A program made the position numbers and the translations under genes. A DNA stretch of 64,000 bases from Nocardiopsis endophytica (GTDB lineage: Bacteria; Actinomycetota; Actinomycetes; Streptosporangiales; Streptosporangiaceae): the NCBI RefSeq assembly GCF_027706725.1, contig NZ_JAQFWQ010000025.1:1-64000 (forward strand), given 5' to 3'. Shown here piece after piece: positions 34,505 through 43,214 of the stretch (position 1 is the first letter of the stretch; each line of letters opens with the position of its first letter). The notes beneath the pieces were generated by a model. It searched no databases. It was not told the origin of the DNA and saw nothing but the letters and a program-made list of their open reading frames with translations.

Positions 34505-34561
34505 GCCGCCCGAGCAGGGGCGGCGCATCAGCGCCCGCGAATCAGCACGCACTCTCCTTCC
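34505..34561 (-). promoter_or_regulatory. Attenuator-like leader of the ABC-F gene
   Basis: In order on the minus strand: a strong ribosome site GGAAGGAGA (34553-34561), a six-codon leader frame, then within 4 nt of its stop a perfect hairpin GCCGCCC-CTGCTC-GGGCGGC (34505-34524). This is the layout of ribosome-mediated attenuation known for antibiotic-induced ABC-F genes. Confidence 0.5.
34528..34548 (-). CDS. Possible leader peptide (6 aa, fMLIRGR)
   Basis: GTG CTG ATT CGC GGG CGC TGA, with GGAG 5 nt before the GTG. Stalling on such a peptide could change folding of the hairpin that follows. An overlapping alternative frame starts at an earlier GTG (34552) and runs 28 codons into the ABC-F start (CCATGA). 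That would mean translational coupling instead. Confidence 0.35.
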   Translation of the reverse strand: MLIRGR

Positions 34562-34628
34562 GTCGGCCGTACGGGGACCTCCCGAAGCGGAACGCGGCGC
34601 GTCCCACCCGGCCGCGACAACGATCGGG

Positions 34629-34649
34629 GACGCGGTGCCACCGCGTCAA
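34629..34649 (-). promoter_or_regulatory. Promoter -35 with palindromic operator, ABC-F gene
   Basis: GACGCGGTG-G-CACCGCGTC (34629-34647) is a perfect 9-bp inverted repeat overlapping TTGACG (-35, 34644-34649). AAAA lies four bases before the -35, loosely like WhiB7-type promoters. The -10 is weak (GATCGT). Confidence 0.45.
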
Positions 34650-34709
34650 CGGGTTTTCACCGCTCCCCCGCGCGCTGAGGCCGCGCGCCGGGGCGGAATG
34701 GAGACATGG

Positions 34710-34820
34710 AGAGAAGTCGGGAAGACCGGAAGACGACAAAGCCCCATGGGGACGGATCCCCATGGGGCTTCATGCACTCGGCGATTCAGGGGGCGGGGCT
34801 CAGGACTCCTCGCCGATGCC
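34710..34820. repeat. Direct repeat A, copy 2 (native cca 3' end and terminator)
   Basis: The parent copy, overlapping the last seven codons and stop of cca. It matches 32578-32688 at 104 of 111 positions. Confidence 0.9.
34739..34770 (-). terminator. Terminator of cca
   Basis: Perfect 14-bp stem AAGCCCCATGGGGA / TCCCCATGGGGCTT with a 4-nt loop, 30 nt beyond the cca stop. Confidence 0.88.
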
Positions 34821-36287
34821 CTGTTCGCGCGCCCAATCCCGGAGGGCGGCCTCGGCGGCCTCCTTCTCCATGGGGCCGTTCTCCAGGCGCAGCTCCAGCA
34901 TGTACCGGTAGGCCTTGCCCACCAGCGGCCCCGGCTTGATGCCCAGGATCCGCTGGATCTCGTTGCCGTCGAGGTCGGGGCGGATGCTGTTCAGCTCCTC
35001 CTCTTCGGCGAGCCGGCCGATCCTCCGCTCGATGTCGTCGTAGGCCCGCGCCAGCGCCGCCGCCTTGCGGCGGTTGCGGGTGGTGCAGTCGGCGCGCGTC
35101 AGCACGTGCAGCCGCTCCAGCAGGTGCCCGGCGTCGCGGGCGTAGCGCCGCACCGCCGAGTCGGTCCACTCCCCCTTGCCGTAGCCGTGGAACCTCAGGT
35201 GCAGCGCCACCAGCGTGCTGACATCGTTCACCACGTCCTTGGGGAAGCGCAGCGCGCTCAGGCGGCTCTTGCTCATCGACGCCCCGACCACCTCGTGGTG
35301 GTGGAAGGTCACCCGGCCGCCGGACTCGAACGCGCGGGTCTTGGGCTTGCCGACGTCGTGCATCAGCGCCGCGAGCCGCAGCACCAGGTCCGGCTCCATC
35401 CCCCGGCTCCGCTCCAGGTCGATCGCCTGGTCCAGGACGGTCAGCGAGTGCTCGTAGACGTCCTTGTGCCGGTGGTGCTCGTCGATCTCCAGGCGCATCT
35501 TGGGGACCTCCGGCAGCACGTAGGGGGCGATCCCCAGGTCCACCATGAGCTCCACGCCCAGCCGCGGCGCCGGGCTGACCATCAGCTTGGTCAGCTCGTC
35601 GCGGATCCGCTCGGCCGAGACGATCTTGAGCCGGTCGGCCATGGCCGACGCCGCCTCGCGCACCTCGGGCGCCAGTTCGAAGCCGAGCTGGGCCGCGAAC
35701 CGCACCCCCCGCATGATGCGCAGCGGGTCGTCGCTGAAGGAGTCCTCCGGCAGGCCGGGCGTGCGCAGGCGGCCGGCCCGCAGGTCGTCCAGGCCGCCGA
35801 ACGGGTCGGCGAACTCGCGGGAGGGCAGGCGCACCGCCATCGCGTTGACCGTGAAGTCGCGCCGCACCAGGTCCTCGTCGAGCGAGGTGCCGTAGTCCAC
35901 CTCGGGCTTGCGCGACTTGGGCGAGTAGGACTCGCTGCGGTAGGTGGTGACCTCCAGCTGCACGCCCTTCCTGCGCAGCCCCACCGTGCCGAAGTCGATG
36001 CCCACGGTCCACACCGCGTCGGCCCACCCGTCGACCAGCTCAAGGATGCGCTGGGGCACCGCGTCGGTGGTCAGGTCCAGGTCGTGCACCTCGCGGCCGA
36101 GCAGCGCGTCCCGGACCGGGCCGCCGACCAGGGCCAGTTCGTACCCGGCCGCGGCGAACCGCTCGCCGAGCTCTGCCACGGACTCGTCGACCGTGGAGAA
36201 CAGGCGGGCGACGGCCTCCCGCCGGTCGGCGGTCGGCTCGGCGGGCGGGGTCTGACCTGTCCGGCCAGGGAGCGCAGTGTTCGACAC
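34800..36287 (-). CDS. cca: CCA tRNA nucleotidyltransferase
   Basis: 495 aa. Class II nucleotidyltransferase head with GGPVRDALLG and DLDLTTDA (catalytic Asp pair), RRDFTVNAMA and the EDSFSDDPLRIMRGVRFAAQ body motif, then an HD domain (LAALMHDVGK; HHHEVVGASMSKSRL). Adds or repairs the 3' CCA of tRNAs; the tRNA-Ser(CGA) in this window needs it because CCA is not encoded. ATG 36287 begins a short disordered leader. Divergent from the DUF6049 gene. Confidence 0.95.
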   Translation of the reverse strand: MSNTALPGRTGQTPPAEPTADRREAVARLFSTVDESVAELGERFAAAGYELALVGGPVRDALLGREVHDLDLTTDAVPQRILELVDGWADAVWTVGIDFGTVGLRRKGVQLEVTTYRSESYSPKSRKPEVDYGTSLDEDLVRRDFTVNAMAVRLPSREFADPFGGLDDLRAGRLRTPGLPEDSFSDDPLRIMRGVRFAAQLGFELAPEVREAASAMADRLKIVSAERIRDELTKLMVSPAPRLGVELMVDLGIAPYVLPEVPKMRLEIDEHHRHKDVYEHSLTVLDQAIDLERSRGMEPDLVLRLAALMHDVGKPKTRAFESGGRVTFHHHEVVGASMSKSRLSALRFPKDVVNDVSTLVALHLRFHGYGKGEWTDSAVRRYARDAGHLLERLHVLTRADCTTRNRRKAAALARAYDDIERRIGRLAEEEELNSIRPDLDGNEIQRILGIKPGPLVGKAYRYMLELRLENGPMEKEAAEAALRDWAREQGIGEES

Positions 36288-36512
36288 ATCAACAGAGGGT
36301 AGGTCGCCCGCCCGGGTGGTGCGAATCGGAGGATCCCGCGCGCACGCGCCCGGGCGTTACTTCGGGACGGCCCCCCTGAGGGGGTATCGTCTGGACCGAT
36401 AGCGCGACCGCTCTGCTTCCCCCGACGCGGTGGCGCATGCTTACGGGCCACGGCGTCCACCAAGCGCGGCATCCCCGCTGGCCACCGTCAATCCCGACTG
36501 GAAACTTCTGGC

Positions 36513-39170
36513 GTGCGTCGATTTGCTCATCTGGGCGCGGTCGTGGCCACGACCGCGGTCCTTTTCCCGTCACTGGCCGCGTTCAACCCTGCGCAGGCCC
36601 CCTCGGCCCCCTCCGAGCGGGACGGGCGGGACCCGCTCGTCGTCGAGGAGATCGGCCCCGAGGCGGTCGGGCCCGACAGCACCGTGCGGATCGAAGGCGA
36701 GGTCACCAACACCACCGGTGCCGCGCTGGGCGACGTCTCGGTGCGCATGCGCTACTCCGGCTACCCCTTCCAGGAGCGCTCGAGCCTCGGCGACTTCGCC
36801 GCCACCGAGGGGCCGGCCGACCAGCGCACCCCCGCCTACGGACCCGACGCCGCGGTGGACGGCCCCCTGGAACCGGGCCAGACGGCCGCGTTCACCATCG
36901 AGGCCGACGCCGCCGACCTGGACCTGGACGGGTACGGGGTGTACCCCGTGGCCGTGGAGGCGGTCGACGGCGGCGAGGGCGCCCTGGCCACGGTGCGCAC
37001 CTTCATCGCCTACGAGGGCTCCGACGACGCCCCCTCCCCCGTCGACATCGCGTGGGTGTGGCCGCTCATGGACTACCCCCGCCGCACCGACGACGACACC
37101 TTCCTCAGCACCGACCTGGCGGCCAGCGTCGGCCCGGAAGGACGGCTCGGCCGCCTGCTCACGGCGGGGGCGCAGGACCCCGGCCTGAGCCTGGACCCGG
37201 AGTCCGCGGAGGAGGAGACCGCCTCCCCGGAGCCCTCCTCGCCGGACGCCTCCCCCTCGGCCTCGGCCGGCGCCGACGACGAGGACGGGAACGGTGGCGG
37301 CGGCAGTGGCGGTGACGGCGGAGACGACGCCGACGAGGCCGACCGCACGCCCGTGACCTGGGCCGTCGACCCCGGCCTGCTGGCCGACATCGAGCGGCTG
37401 GCCGCCGGGTCCTACAACGTCCTGGAGGACACCGACGTGCCCGGCGAGGGCGAGACCCTGCCCGTGCGCACCGTCGAGGCCGACCCCGGCGCCCGCGTCT
37501 GGCTCGACCGGACCGCCGCCGCGCTCCAGGACGCCCCCCTGATCGCCACCCCGTACGCGAACCCCGACGTCTCCTCCCTCCTGGAGGCGGGGCTGGAGGA
37601 CGACCTCGACGCCGCCGTGCGGCTGGGCGGCGACACGGTGCAGCGGACCCTCGGCCGCGAGGCCGACCCGTCGTACGCCCTGCCCCCCGGCGGCCTGATC
37701 GACACGGCCACTCTCGACTACTACGCGGACCAGGGGGCCGAGACCTTCCTGCTGTCCGAAACCGCGCTGCCCCCCCAGCCGTGGGTCGAGCACACCGCCA
37801 CGGCCGCCGCCCCGATGGAGGCGGGCGGCGGCGACGCCACCGGCATCGTCATCGACCCCGGGCTGACCGAGGCGCTGGGCCAGCCCAGCCGGGCCCCCGG
37901 GGAGGCCGCCCTGGCGCAGCAGCGCTTCATCGCCGAGACCGCGATGATCGGCGGCGAGCACACCGGCGACGACCGCACCGTGGTCGCGATGCCGCCCACC
38001 ACCTGGAACCCGGGCGAGGAGTTCGCCTCGGGGGTGCTGGAGGCCTCCGAGGACCTGCCGTGGCTGAGCACGGTCGACCTGTCCGACGTCGAGCCGCCCA
38101 AGGGCGAGAGCGAGCGGCGCGGCCCCGCCGGGGGCGACACCACCGCCGAGTCCCGCCTCGGCCAGGAGCACCTGGAGCGGGTCGACGACATCCGCGGCAC
38201 CGTGCGCCTGTTCAACAGCATCCTGGTGGAGGACGTCGACCCGTACCGCCCCGCGGTGCTGCGCGCCGAGTCGGCCGCCTGGCGCGAGGAGGAGTCGCGC
38301 GCCGCCCGCTCGCTCGGGCTGATCGGCGCGTCGGTGCGCAACGGCCTGGCGAGCGTGCGCATCGTGCCGACCGAGCCGGTGACGCTGGCGAGCAAGACCG
38401 GCACCATCGGCGTCATCATCGCCAACGACCTGCAGGGCGATCAGGAGGCGGTCCGGATCAAGCTGTCGATGTTCTCCGAGAACCCCGAGCGGATGAAGAT
38501 CGACGACTACCAGGACGAGATGGAGATCGGCCCCGGTCAGAAGACCACGGTCTACGTGCCGCTGGAGGCGCGCATCAACGGCCGGACGATGCTGTACCTG
38601 AGCCTGCAGAACACCCAGGGCGAGCCGATCGCCTCCGAGGAGACCATCACCCCGGTCAACGCCTCGGGGCTGGGCTACCAGGCGATGATCATCAGCGGGC
38701 TCGGCGCGCTGGTGCTGGTCGTCGCGCTCACCCCGCGGGCGCTGCGCAAGTGGGCGCGCAAGCGCGCCGCGGCCCTCGGGGACGACCCGTCGGCCGTCGG
38801 CGGGGACGGCGGTGACGGCGAGGTGTCCGAGGGCTCCGAGACCGGCCCCGGGGCGGTCGGCGCCGCGGACGCCGACGGCGGGGCCGACACGGGCGCCGAG
38901 ACCGTGGAGAAGGCCGACGACACCGCCGGTGACGCCGCCGACGACGACACCACCGGTGACGAGGCCGCCGACACCGGGGCCGCCCGGGACGAGCGGGTGT
39001 CCGAGAAGGACTCCGCCGACGCGGACGGTGCGGACGACGGCCACGGCGAGCGCCGGGACGGGCCGGCCGAAGGGAACGAGCAGGACGACGGCGAGGACGC
39101 CCGGACCACCACCGGAACCTCGGACGACGCCCCCGCCGACGGCGGGCCGGAGCGCAAGGGCGACCAGTGA
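36513..39170 (+). CDS. DUF6049 family secreted/membrane-anchored protein
   Basis: 885 aa. Sec-type signal (residues 1-28), a long extracellular region with a beta-rich start (TVRIEGEVTNTTGAALGDVSV), an acidic Ser/Pro/Glu linker (residues near 230-270), one membrane helix (about 725-745, IISGLGALVLVVALTP) and an acidic disordered cytoplasmic tail of about 130 residues. The family always lies next to murJ in actinobacteria; its role in the wall is unknown. GTG 36513 overlaps no other gene, and the stop overlaps the murJ start (GTGA). Confidence 0.85.
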   Translation: MRRFAHLGAVVATTAVLFPSLAAFNPAQAPSAPSERDGRDPLVVEEIGPEAVGPDSTVRIEGEVTNTTGAALGDVSVRMRYSGYPFQERSSLGDFAATEGPADQRTPAYGPDAAVDGPLEPGQTAAFTIEADAADLDLDGYGVYPVAVEAVDGGEGALATVRTFIAYEGSDDAPSPVDIAWVWPLMDYPRRTDDDTFLSTDLAASVGPEGRLGRLLTAGAQDPGLSLDPESAEEETASPEPSSPDASPSASAGADDEDGNGGGGSGGDGGDDADEADRTPVTWAVDPGLLADIERLAAGSYNVLEDTDVPGEGETLPVRTVEADPGARVWLDRTAAALQDAPLIATPYANPDVSSLLEAGLEDDLDAAVRLGGDTVQRTLGREADPSYALPPGGLIDTATLDYYADQGAETFLLSETALPPQPWVEHTATAAAPMEAGGGDATGIVIDPGLTEALGQPSRAPGEAALAQQRFIAETAMIGGEHTGDDRTVVAMPPTTWNPGEEFASGVLEASEDLPWLSTVDLSDVEPPKGESERRGPAGGDTTAESRLGQEHLERVDDIRGTVRLFNSILVEDVDPYRPAVLRAESAAWREEESRAARSLGLIGASVRNGLASVRIVPTEPVTLASKTGTIGVIIANDLQGDQEAVRIKLSMFSENPERMKIDDYQDEMEIGPGQKTTVYVPLEARINGRTMLYLSLQNTQGEPIASEETITPVNASGLGYQAMIISGLGALVLVVALTPRALRKWARKRAAALGDDPSAVGGDGGDGEVSEGSETGPGAVGAADADGGADTGAETVEKADDTAGDAADDDTTGDEAADTGAARDERVSEKDSADADGADDGHGERRDGPAEGNEQDDGEDARTTTGTSDDAPADGGPERKGDQ

Positions 39171-40960
39171 AGGGAACCGATCCGGTGGCAACGGACACCG
39201 CCGAGGGACGCGACGACGCCGGACGCCCTCCTGTGGGGGCCGGGGGCCCCGACGGCACCGGGTCCGGCGACGGCTCCGGGAGCGGCTCGAACGGCGCCGG
39301 CGGCTCCTCCCCCTCCGACTCCTCGGGCTCCTCCGGCCCCTCCGGCGGGGGCCTACGCTCCAGCGCCGTCATGGCGGTCGGCACCATGGCCTCCCGCATC
39401 ACCGGGTTCGGCCGCACCATCGTGCTGGCCGCGGCGCTGGGCACCCAGCTCCTCGGCGACGCCTACAACACCGCCAACACGATCCCGTTCATCATCAACG
39501 ACCTGCTCATCCAGGGCCTGATGGCGAGCGTGATCATCCCCTTCCTGGTCAAGCGCCGCAAAAGCGACGCCGACGGCGGCAAGGCCACCGAGGACCGGCT
39601 GTTCACCGCCGCCGTCGTGCTGCTGCTGGTGGTCACCGCCGCGGCCATCGCCTCCGCGCGCTGGATCCTGGAGCTGTACGCCGGCGGGTTCGACGGGGCG
39701 CAGATGGACGTCGCCGTCTACCTGGCGCGCTTCCTGCTCGCGCAGATCTTCTTCGTCGGCCTGAGCGGCCTGATCAGCGCCATGCTCAACACCCGCGACC
39801 GGTTCGGCGCGCCGGTGTGGGCGCCGGTCCTGAACAACCTGGTGATCATCGCCGTCGGGATCGCCTTCATCTGGGTGGCGCTGCCCGGCCGCACCCCGGA
39901 GAACGTCACCTCGGGCGAGCTCACCCTGCTGGGCCTGGGCACCGCCTGCGGGATGGCGGCGCAGACCGTCGCGCTGGTCGTCTCGCTGTGGCGGGCCGGG
40001 TTCCGCTGGCGGCCGCGGCTGGACCTGCGCGGGTCGGGCCTGGGCGAGGCGCTGCGCACCGCCGGGTGGATGTTCCTGTACACCATCACCACCCAGGCCG
40101 GCTTCCTGATCACCACCAACATCGCCAACCGGGCGGGCAGCCAGAGCGTGCAGGAGGGGTACGGCGTCGGCGCCGGCCTCACCGCCTACAACTACGCCTA
40201 CCAGCTCTTCCAGCTGCCCTACGCGATCATCGCGGTCTCGCTGATCACCGTGCTGCTGCCGCGGATGAGCGCCCAGGCCCACGACGGCCTGTGGAGCGAG
40301 GTCCGCGAGGGCTTCTCGCGCACCCTGCGGGTGTCGGCGCTGGTGCTGGTGCCGCTGTCGCTGGCGATGGCGGTGTACTCGGTGCAGCTGTCGGTGCTGG
40401 TGTTCGCCCGCGGCTCCACCTCGGCGGCCGACGCGCACAACATCGGCGTGGTGCTGGCGGTCATGTCGCTGGGACTGGTGCCGTTCACCGTCTTCCAGCT
40501 CATGCTGCGGGTGTTCTACGCGATGAGCGACACCCGCACCCCGGCGATGATCAGCATCGCCAACGTGGCGGTGCACGGGACCCTGGCCGTGTGCGCGTAC
40601 CTGCTGCTGCCGCCGAACCTGGTGGTGGTCGGCGTCGCCGCCGGGTTCATGCTCTCCTTCCTGTCCGGCCTGACCATCGCCGGTGCCGTGCTCAGCGCCC
40701 GCCTGGGCGGGCTCGACGGCCGCCGCATCCTGGGCACGCTGGTGCGGCTGTTCCTGGCCGCGGTCCCGGCGGTCGCGGCCGCCCTGGGCGTGCTGTGGCT
40801 GTCCACCCGGCAGTTCGGCGACGGCCTGGCGACCAACCTGGGCGCCCCCCTGGTCGGCACGCTGCTGGGCATGGGCCTGTTCTTCGCGGCGGCGCGGCTG
40901 CTGCGGATCGAGGAGCTCCGGTCCGTGGTCGGCCTGGTGCGCTCCAAGCTGGGCCGCTAG
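39167..40960 (+). CDS. murJ: Lipid II flippase MurJ, copy 1
   Basis: 597 aa, 14-15 membrane helices of the MviN/MOP family; moves lipid II to the outer face for the PBPs. The Gly/Ser-rich leader (about 65 residues) precedes SSAVMAVGTMASRITGFGRTIVLAAALGTQ. GTG 39167 overlaps the DUF6049 stop by 4 nt, so translation is probably coupled; GTG 39185 is an alternative. A second murJ follows at 41206. It shares the conserved Arg/Asp charges of the central cavity as far as I can see. Confidence 0.92.
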   Translation: MKGTDPVATDTAEGRDDAGRPPVGAGGPDGTGSGDGSGSGSNGAGGSSPSDSSGSSGPSGGGLRSSAVMAVGTMASRITGFGRTIVLAAALGTQLLGDAYNTANTIPFIINDLLIQGLMASVIIPFLVKRRKSDADGGKATEDRLFTAAVVLLLVVTAAAIASARWILELYAGGFDGAQMDVAVYLARFLLAQIFFVGLSGLISAMLNTRDRFGAPVWAPVLNNLVIIAVGIAFIWVALPGRTPENVTSGELTLLGLGTACGMAAQTVALVVSLWRAGFRWRPRLDLRGSGLGEALRTAGWMFLYTITTQAGFLITTNIANRAGSQSVQEGYGVGAGLTAYNYAYQLFQLPYAIIAVSLITVLLPRMSAQAHDGLWSEVREGFSRTLRVSALVLVPLSLAMAVYSVQLSVLVFARGSTSAADAHNIGVVLAVMSLGLVPFTVFQLMLRVFYAMSDTRTPAMISIANVAVHGTLAVCAYLLLPPNLVVVGVAAGFMLSFLSGLTIAGAVLSARLGGLDGRRILGTLVRLFLAAVPAVAAALGVLWLSTRQFGDGLATNLGAPLVGTLLGMGLFFAAARLLRIEELRSVVGLVRSKLGR

Positions 40961-41034
40961 TGTCCTGAGACGTCCCCGGACATCCCGGACACCCTGACCA
41001 CGGCGAAGACGGCGAAGCCCACGAGGGCCGTGAG

Positions 41035-41064
41035 GGCCGGACCCGCGGATGACCGGGTCCGGCC
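41035..41064 (+). terminator. Hairpin between the two murJ genes
   Basis: GGCCGGACCCG / CGGGTCCGGCC perfect 11-bp stem, 8-nt loop, 75 nt after copy 1. No T run. The remaining intergenic DNA (40961-41205) shows no gene. Confidence 0.6.
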
Positions 41065-41205
41065 GGGGGCGCCCCCGGCGGCGCGGCGCCCCATGGCGGC
41101 CCCGTATCCTCGGGTCCTCCCCTCCATCGGGCCGAAGGGCCTCCCCGTGCCCCTCCGGGCGCGGCCGGACAACGTACTCCCCTCCCCCGACCAGATTGCA
41201 GCCCC

Positions 41206-43041
41206 GTGGCCAACCACCAGTCCAACCGCGAGGACCCCGACCACCGCCGGCTCCTCATGCCCGAAGAGGTGCTCGACACCCTCGAACGGGAGGAGCCCGA
41301 AGGCGCCCCCGAGCCCGGCCTGACGACCGACCGCGACCCCTCGTCCATCGGCGACCTGGGCACCGCGGACCGCGCCGGCGAGGAGGGCGACGAGATCGGC
41401 GGTGCGGCGCACGCCGCCCCGGGCGACCTGATGCGCTCCAGCGCGATCATGGCGGTCGGCACCGTGGTGTCCCGCCTCACCGGGTTCGGGCGCACCGTGG
41501 TGCTCGCCTCGGCCCTGGGCACCCAGCTGCTCGGAGACGCCTACCAGACGGCCAACGCGGTCCCCTTCGCCGTCTACGACCTGCTCATCGGCGGGCTGCT
41601 CGCCAGCGTCTTCGTGCCGTTCCTGGTCAAGCGGCGCAAGACCGACGCCGACGGCGGCCAGGCCACCGAGCAGCGGCTGTTCACCGCCATGCTGCTGGCG
41701 CTGTTCATCATCTCGCTGGTGGCCATCCTCGCCGCCGAGTGGCTGATCCGGCTGTACGCGGGCGACTTCAACGGCGCCCAGCACGATGTGGCCGTCTACC
41801 TCTCGCGCTTCCTGCTCGCGCAGATCTTCTTCATCGGCGCCAGCGGCATCGCCAGCTCGATGCTGAACGCGCGCAACCACTTCGCCGCCCCGATGTGGGC
41901 GCCGATCCTGCACAACCTGGTGGTCATCGCGGCCGGGCTGATGTTCCTGTGGGTGGCCGGGCCGAACAACAGCCCCGAGACCATCTCCCAGTCCGACCTG
42001 ACCATCCTGGGCGCCGGCACCGCCGCCGCGCAGATCGTGCAGATGGCGGTGCTGGTGTGGACGCTGTGGCGGGCCGGGTTCCGCTGGCGGCCCCGGCTGG
42101 ACCTGCGCGGGTCGGGCCTGGGCGAGGCGGTGCGCACCGCCGGGTGGATGCTGCTCTACATCGGCGTGGTCCAGGCCGGGATGCTCGTCACCGTCAACGT
42201 GGCCACCCGGGCCGGGGTGCGGGCGGCCGAGGCCGGGGAGTCCGCGGCCGGCGCGGGGTACGCCGCCTACCAGTACGCCTCGCTCATCTACCAGCTGCCC
42301 TACGCGATCATCGCCGTCTCGGTGATCACCGCGCTGCTGCCGCGGATGAGCGGGCACGTCGCCGACGGCCGCAAGGACCTGGTGCGGCGCGACTTCTCCC
42401 TGGGCTTCCGGCTGTCCTCGGTGCTGATCGTGCCGATCTCGGTGGCCATGATGGTCTTCGCCGTCCCCTTCTGCGTGCTGCTGTACGCGCGCGGCAGCAT
42501 GTCCGTGGACGACGCCCGCAGCGTCGGCATGATCCTCACCGCGTTCGCCGCGATGCTGGTGCCGTTCACCCTGTTCCAGCTCCAGCAGCGGGTGTTCTAC
42601 GCGCTGGGCGACACCCGCACCCCGTCGCTGATCGCGATCCCCGCGGAACTGGCCCATGCGACCCTGGCGATCCTCCTGCTGTTCACCGCCCCGCCGCATC
42701 TCATTGTCGTTCTGCTTCCCCTGGCCTACGGGTCGTACTACATCGTTGGTTCGGTGCTGGCGTGGCGGATGCTGGCGCGCAGGCTGAACGGCCTGGACGG
42801 GCGGCGCACCATGGGAACACTGGTGCGGCTGTACGCCGCTTCGGTGCCCAGCGCCGTCTTCGGGATCGCGATGGTCCTCTCCTTCGGGCTGCTTCCCGGC
42901 ATCTACCTGCCCGCCGTGCTGGCCGTCCTGGCCGGCGGCCTCGTCGGCATCCTGCTCTTCATCCTGGTCGCCCCTCGATTGGGGGTGACGGAAGTCACAA
43001 CTTTCTTCGGTATGGTACGAACCCGCCTACTCCGTCGCTGA
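41206..43041 (+). CDS. murJ: Lipid II flippase MurJ, copy 2
   Basis: 611 aa, same fold as copy 1 with about 75 leader residues (acidic, HQSNREDPDHRRLLMPEEVL) before SSAIMAVGTVVSRLTGFGRTVVLASALGTQ. Start GTG 41206. In most actinobacteria the pseudokinase downstream is paired with a single murJ, so copy 2, which is adjacent to it, is probably the ancestral partner. The two copies share an 87-bp patch with only two differences. Confidence 0.92.
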   Translation: MANHQSNREDPDHRRLLMPEEVLDTLEREEPEGAPEPGLTTDRDPSSIGDLGTADRAGEEGDEIGGAAHAAPGDLMRSSAIMAVGTVVSRLTGFGRTVVLASALGTQLLGDAYQTANAVPFAVYDLLIGGLLASVFVPFLVKRRKTDADGGQATEQRLFTAMLLALFIISLVAILAAEWLIRLYAGDFNGAQHDVAVYLSRFLLAQIFFIGASGIASSMLNARNHFAAPMWAPILHNLVVIAAGLMFLWVAGPNNSPETISQSDLTILGAGTAAAQIVQMAVLVWTLWRAGFRWRPRLDLRGSGLGEAVRTAGWMLLYIGVVQAGMLVTVNVATRAGVRAAEAGESAAGAGYAAYQYASLIYQLPYAIIAVSVITALLPRMSGHVADGRKDLVRRDFSLGFRLSSVLIVPISVAMMVFAVPFCVLLYARGSMSVDDARSVGMILTAFAAMLVPFTLFQLQQRVFYALGDTRTPSLIAIPAELAHATLAILLLFTAPPHLIVVLLPLAYGSYYIVGSVLAWRMLARRLNGLDGRRTMGTLVRLYAASVPSAVFGIAMVLSFGLLPGIYLPAVLAVLAGGLVGILLFILVAPRLGVTEVTTFFGMVRTRLLRR

Positions 43042-43214
43042 TCACCCGGACCGGATGACGGTGCGTAGTCGCAGGAAGGAGGACCGAGTGTCGCAGGTGC
43101 GATGTACTTGTCCTCCGAGGACACCGCCCAGGCGTCCTAGCATGGAACAGCAGTTCTCCTCCGCCCCACCCGTGAATCTCCGAGCTGCCCGAAGGGAGGT
43201 CAGGGACCGCCGAC

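Noticed and set aside
32066-34820. Insertion sequence or prophage at the rearranged patch
   Set aside because: No transposase, integrase, terminal inverted repeats or target-site duplication of IS type; the repeats are derived from cca and a small open frame.
36570-39191. 873-codon minus-strand frame over DUF6049
   Set aside because: Antisense frame of a gene with clear signal peptide and context; composition is that of a shadow.
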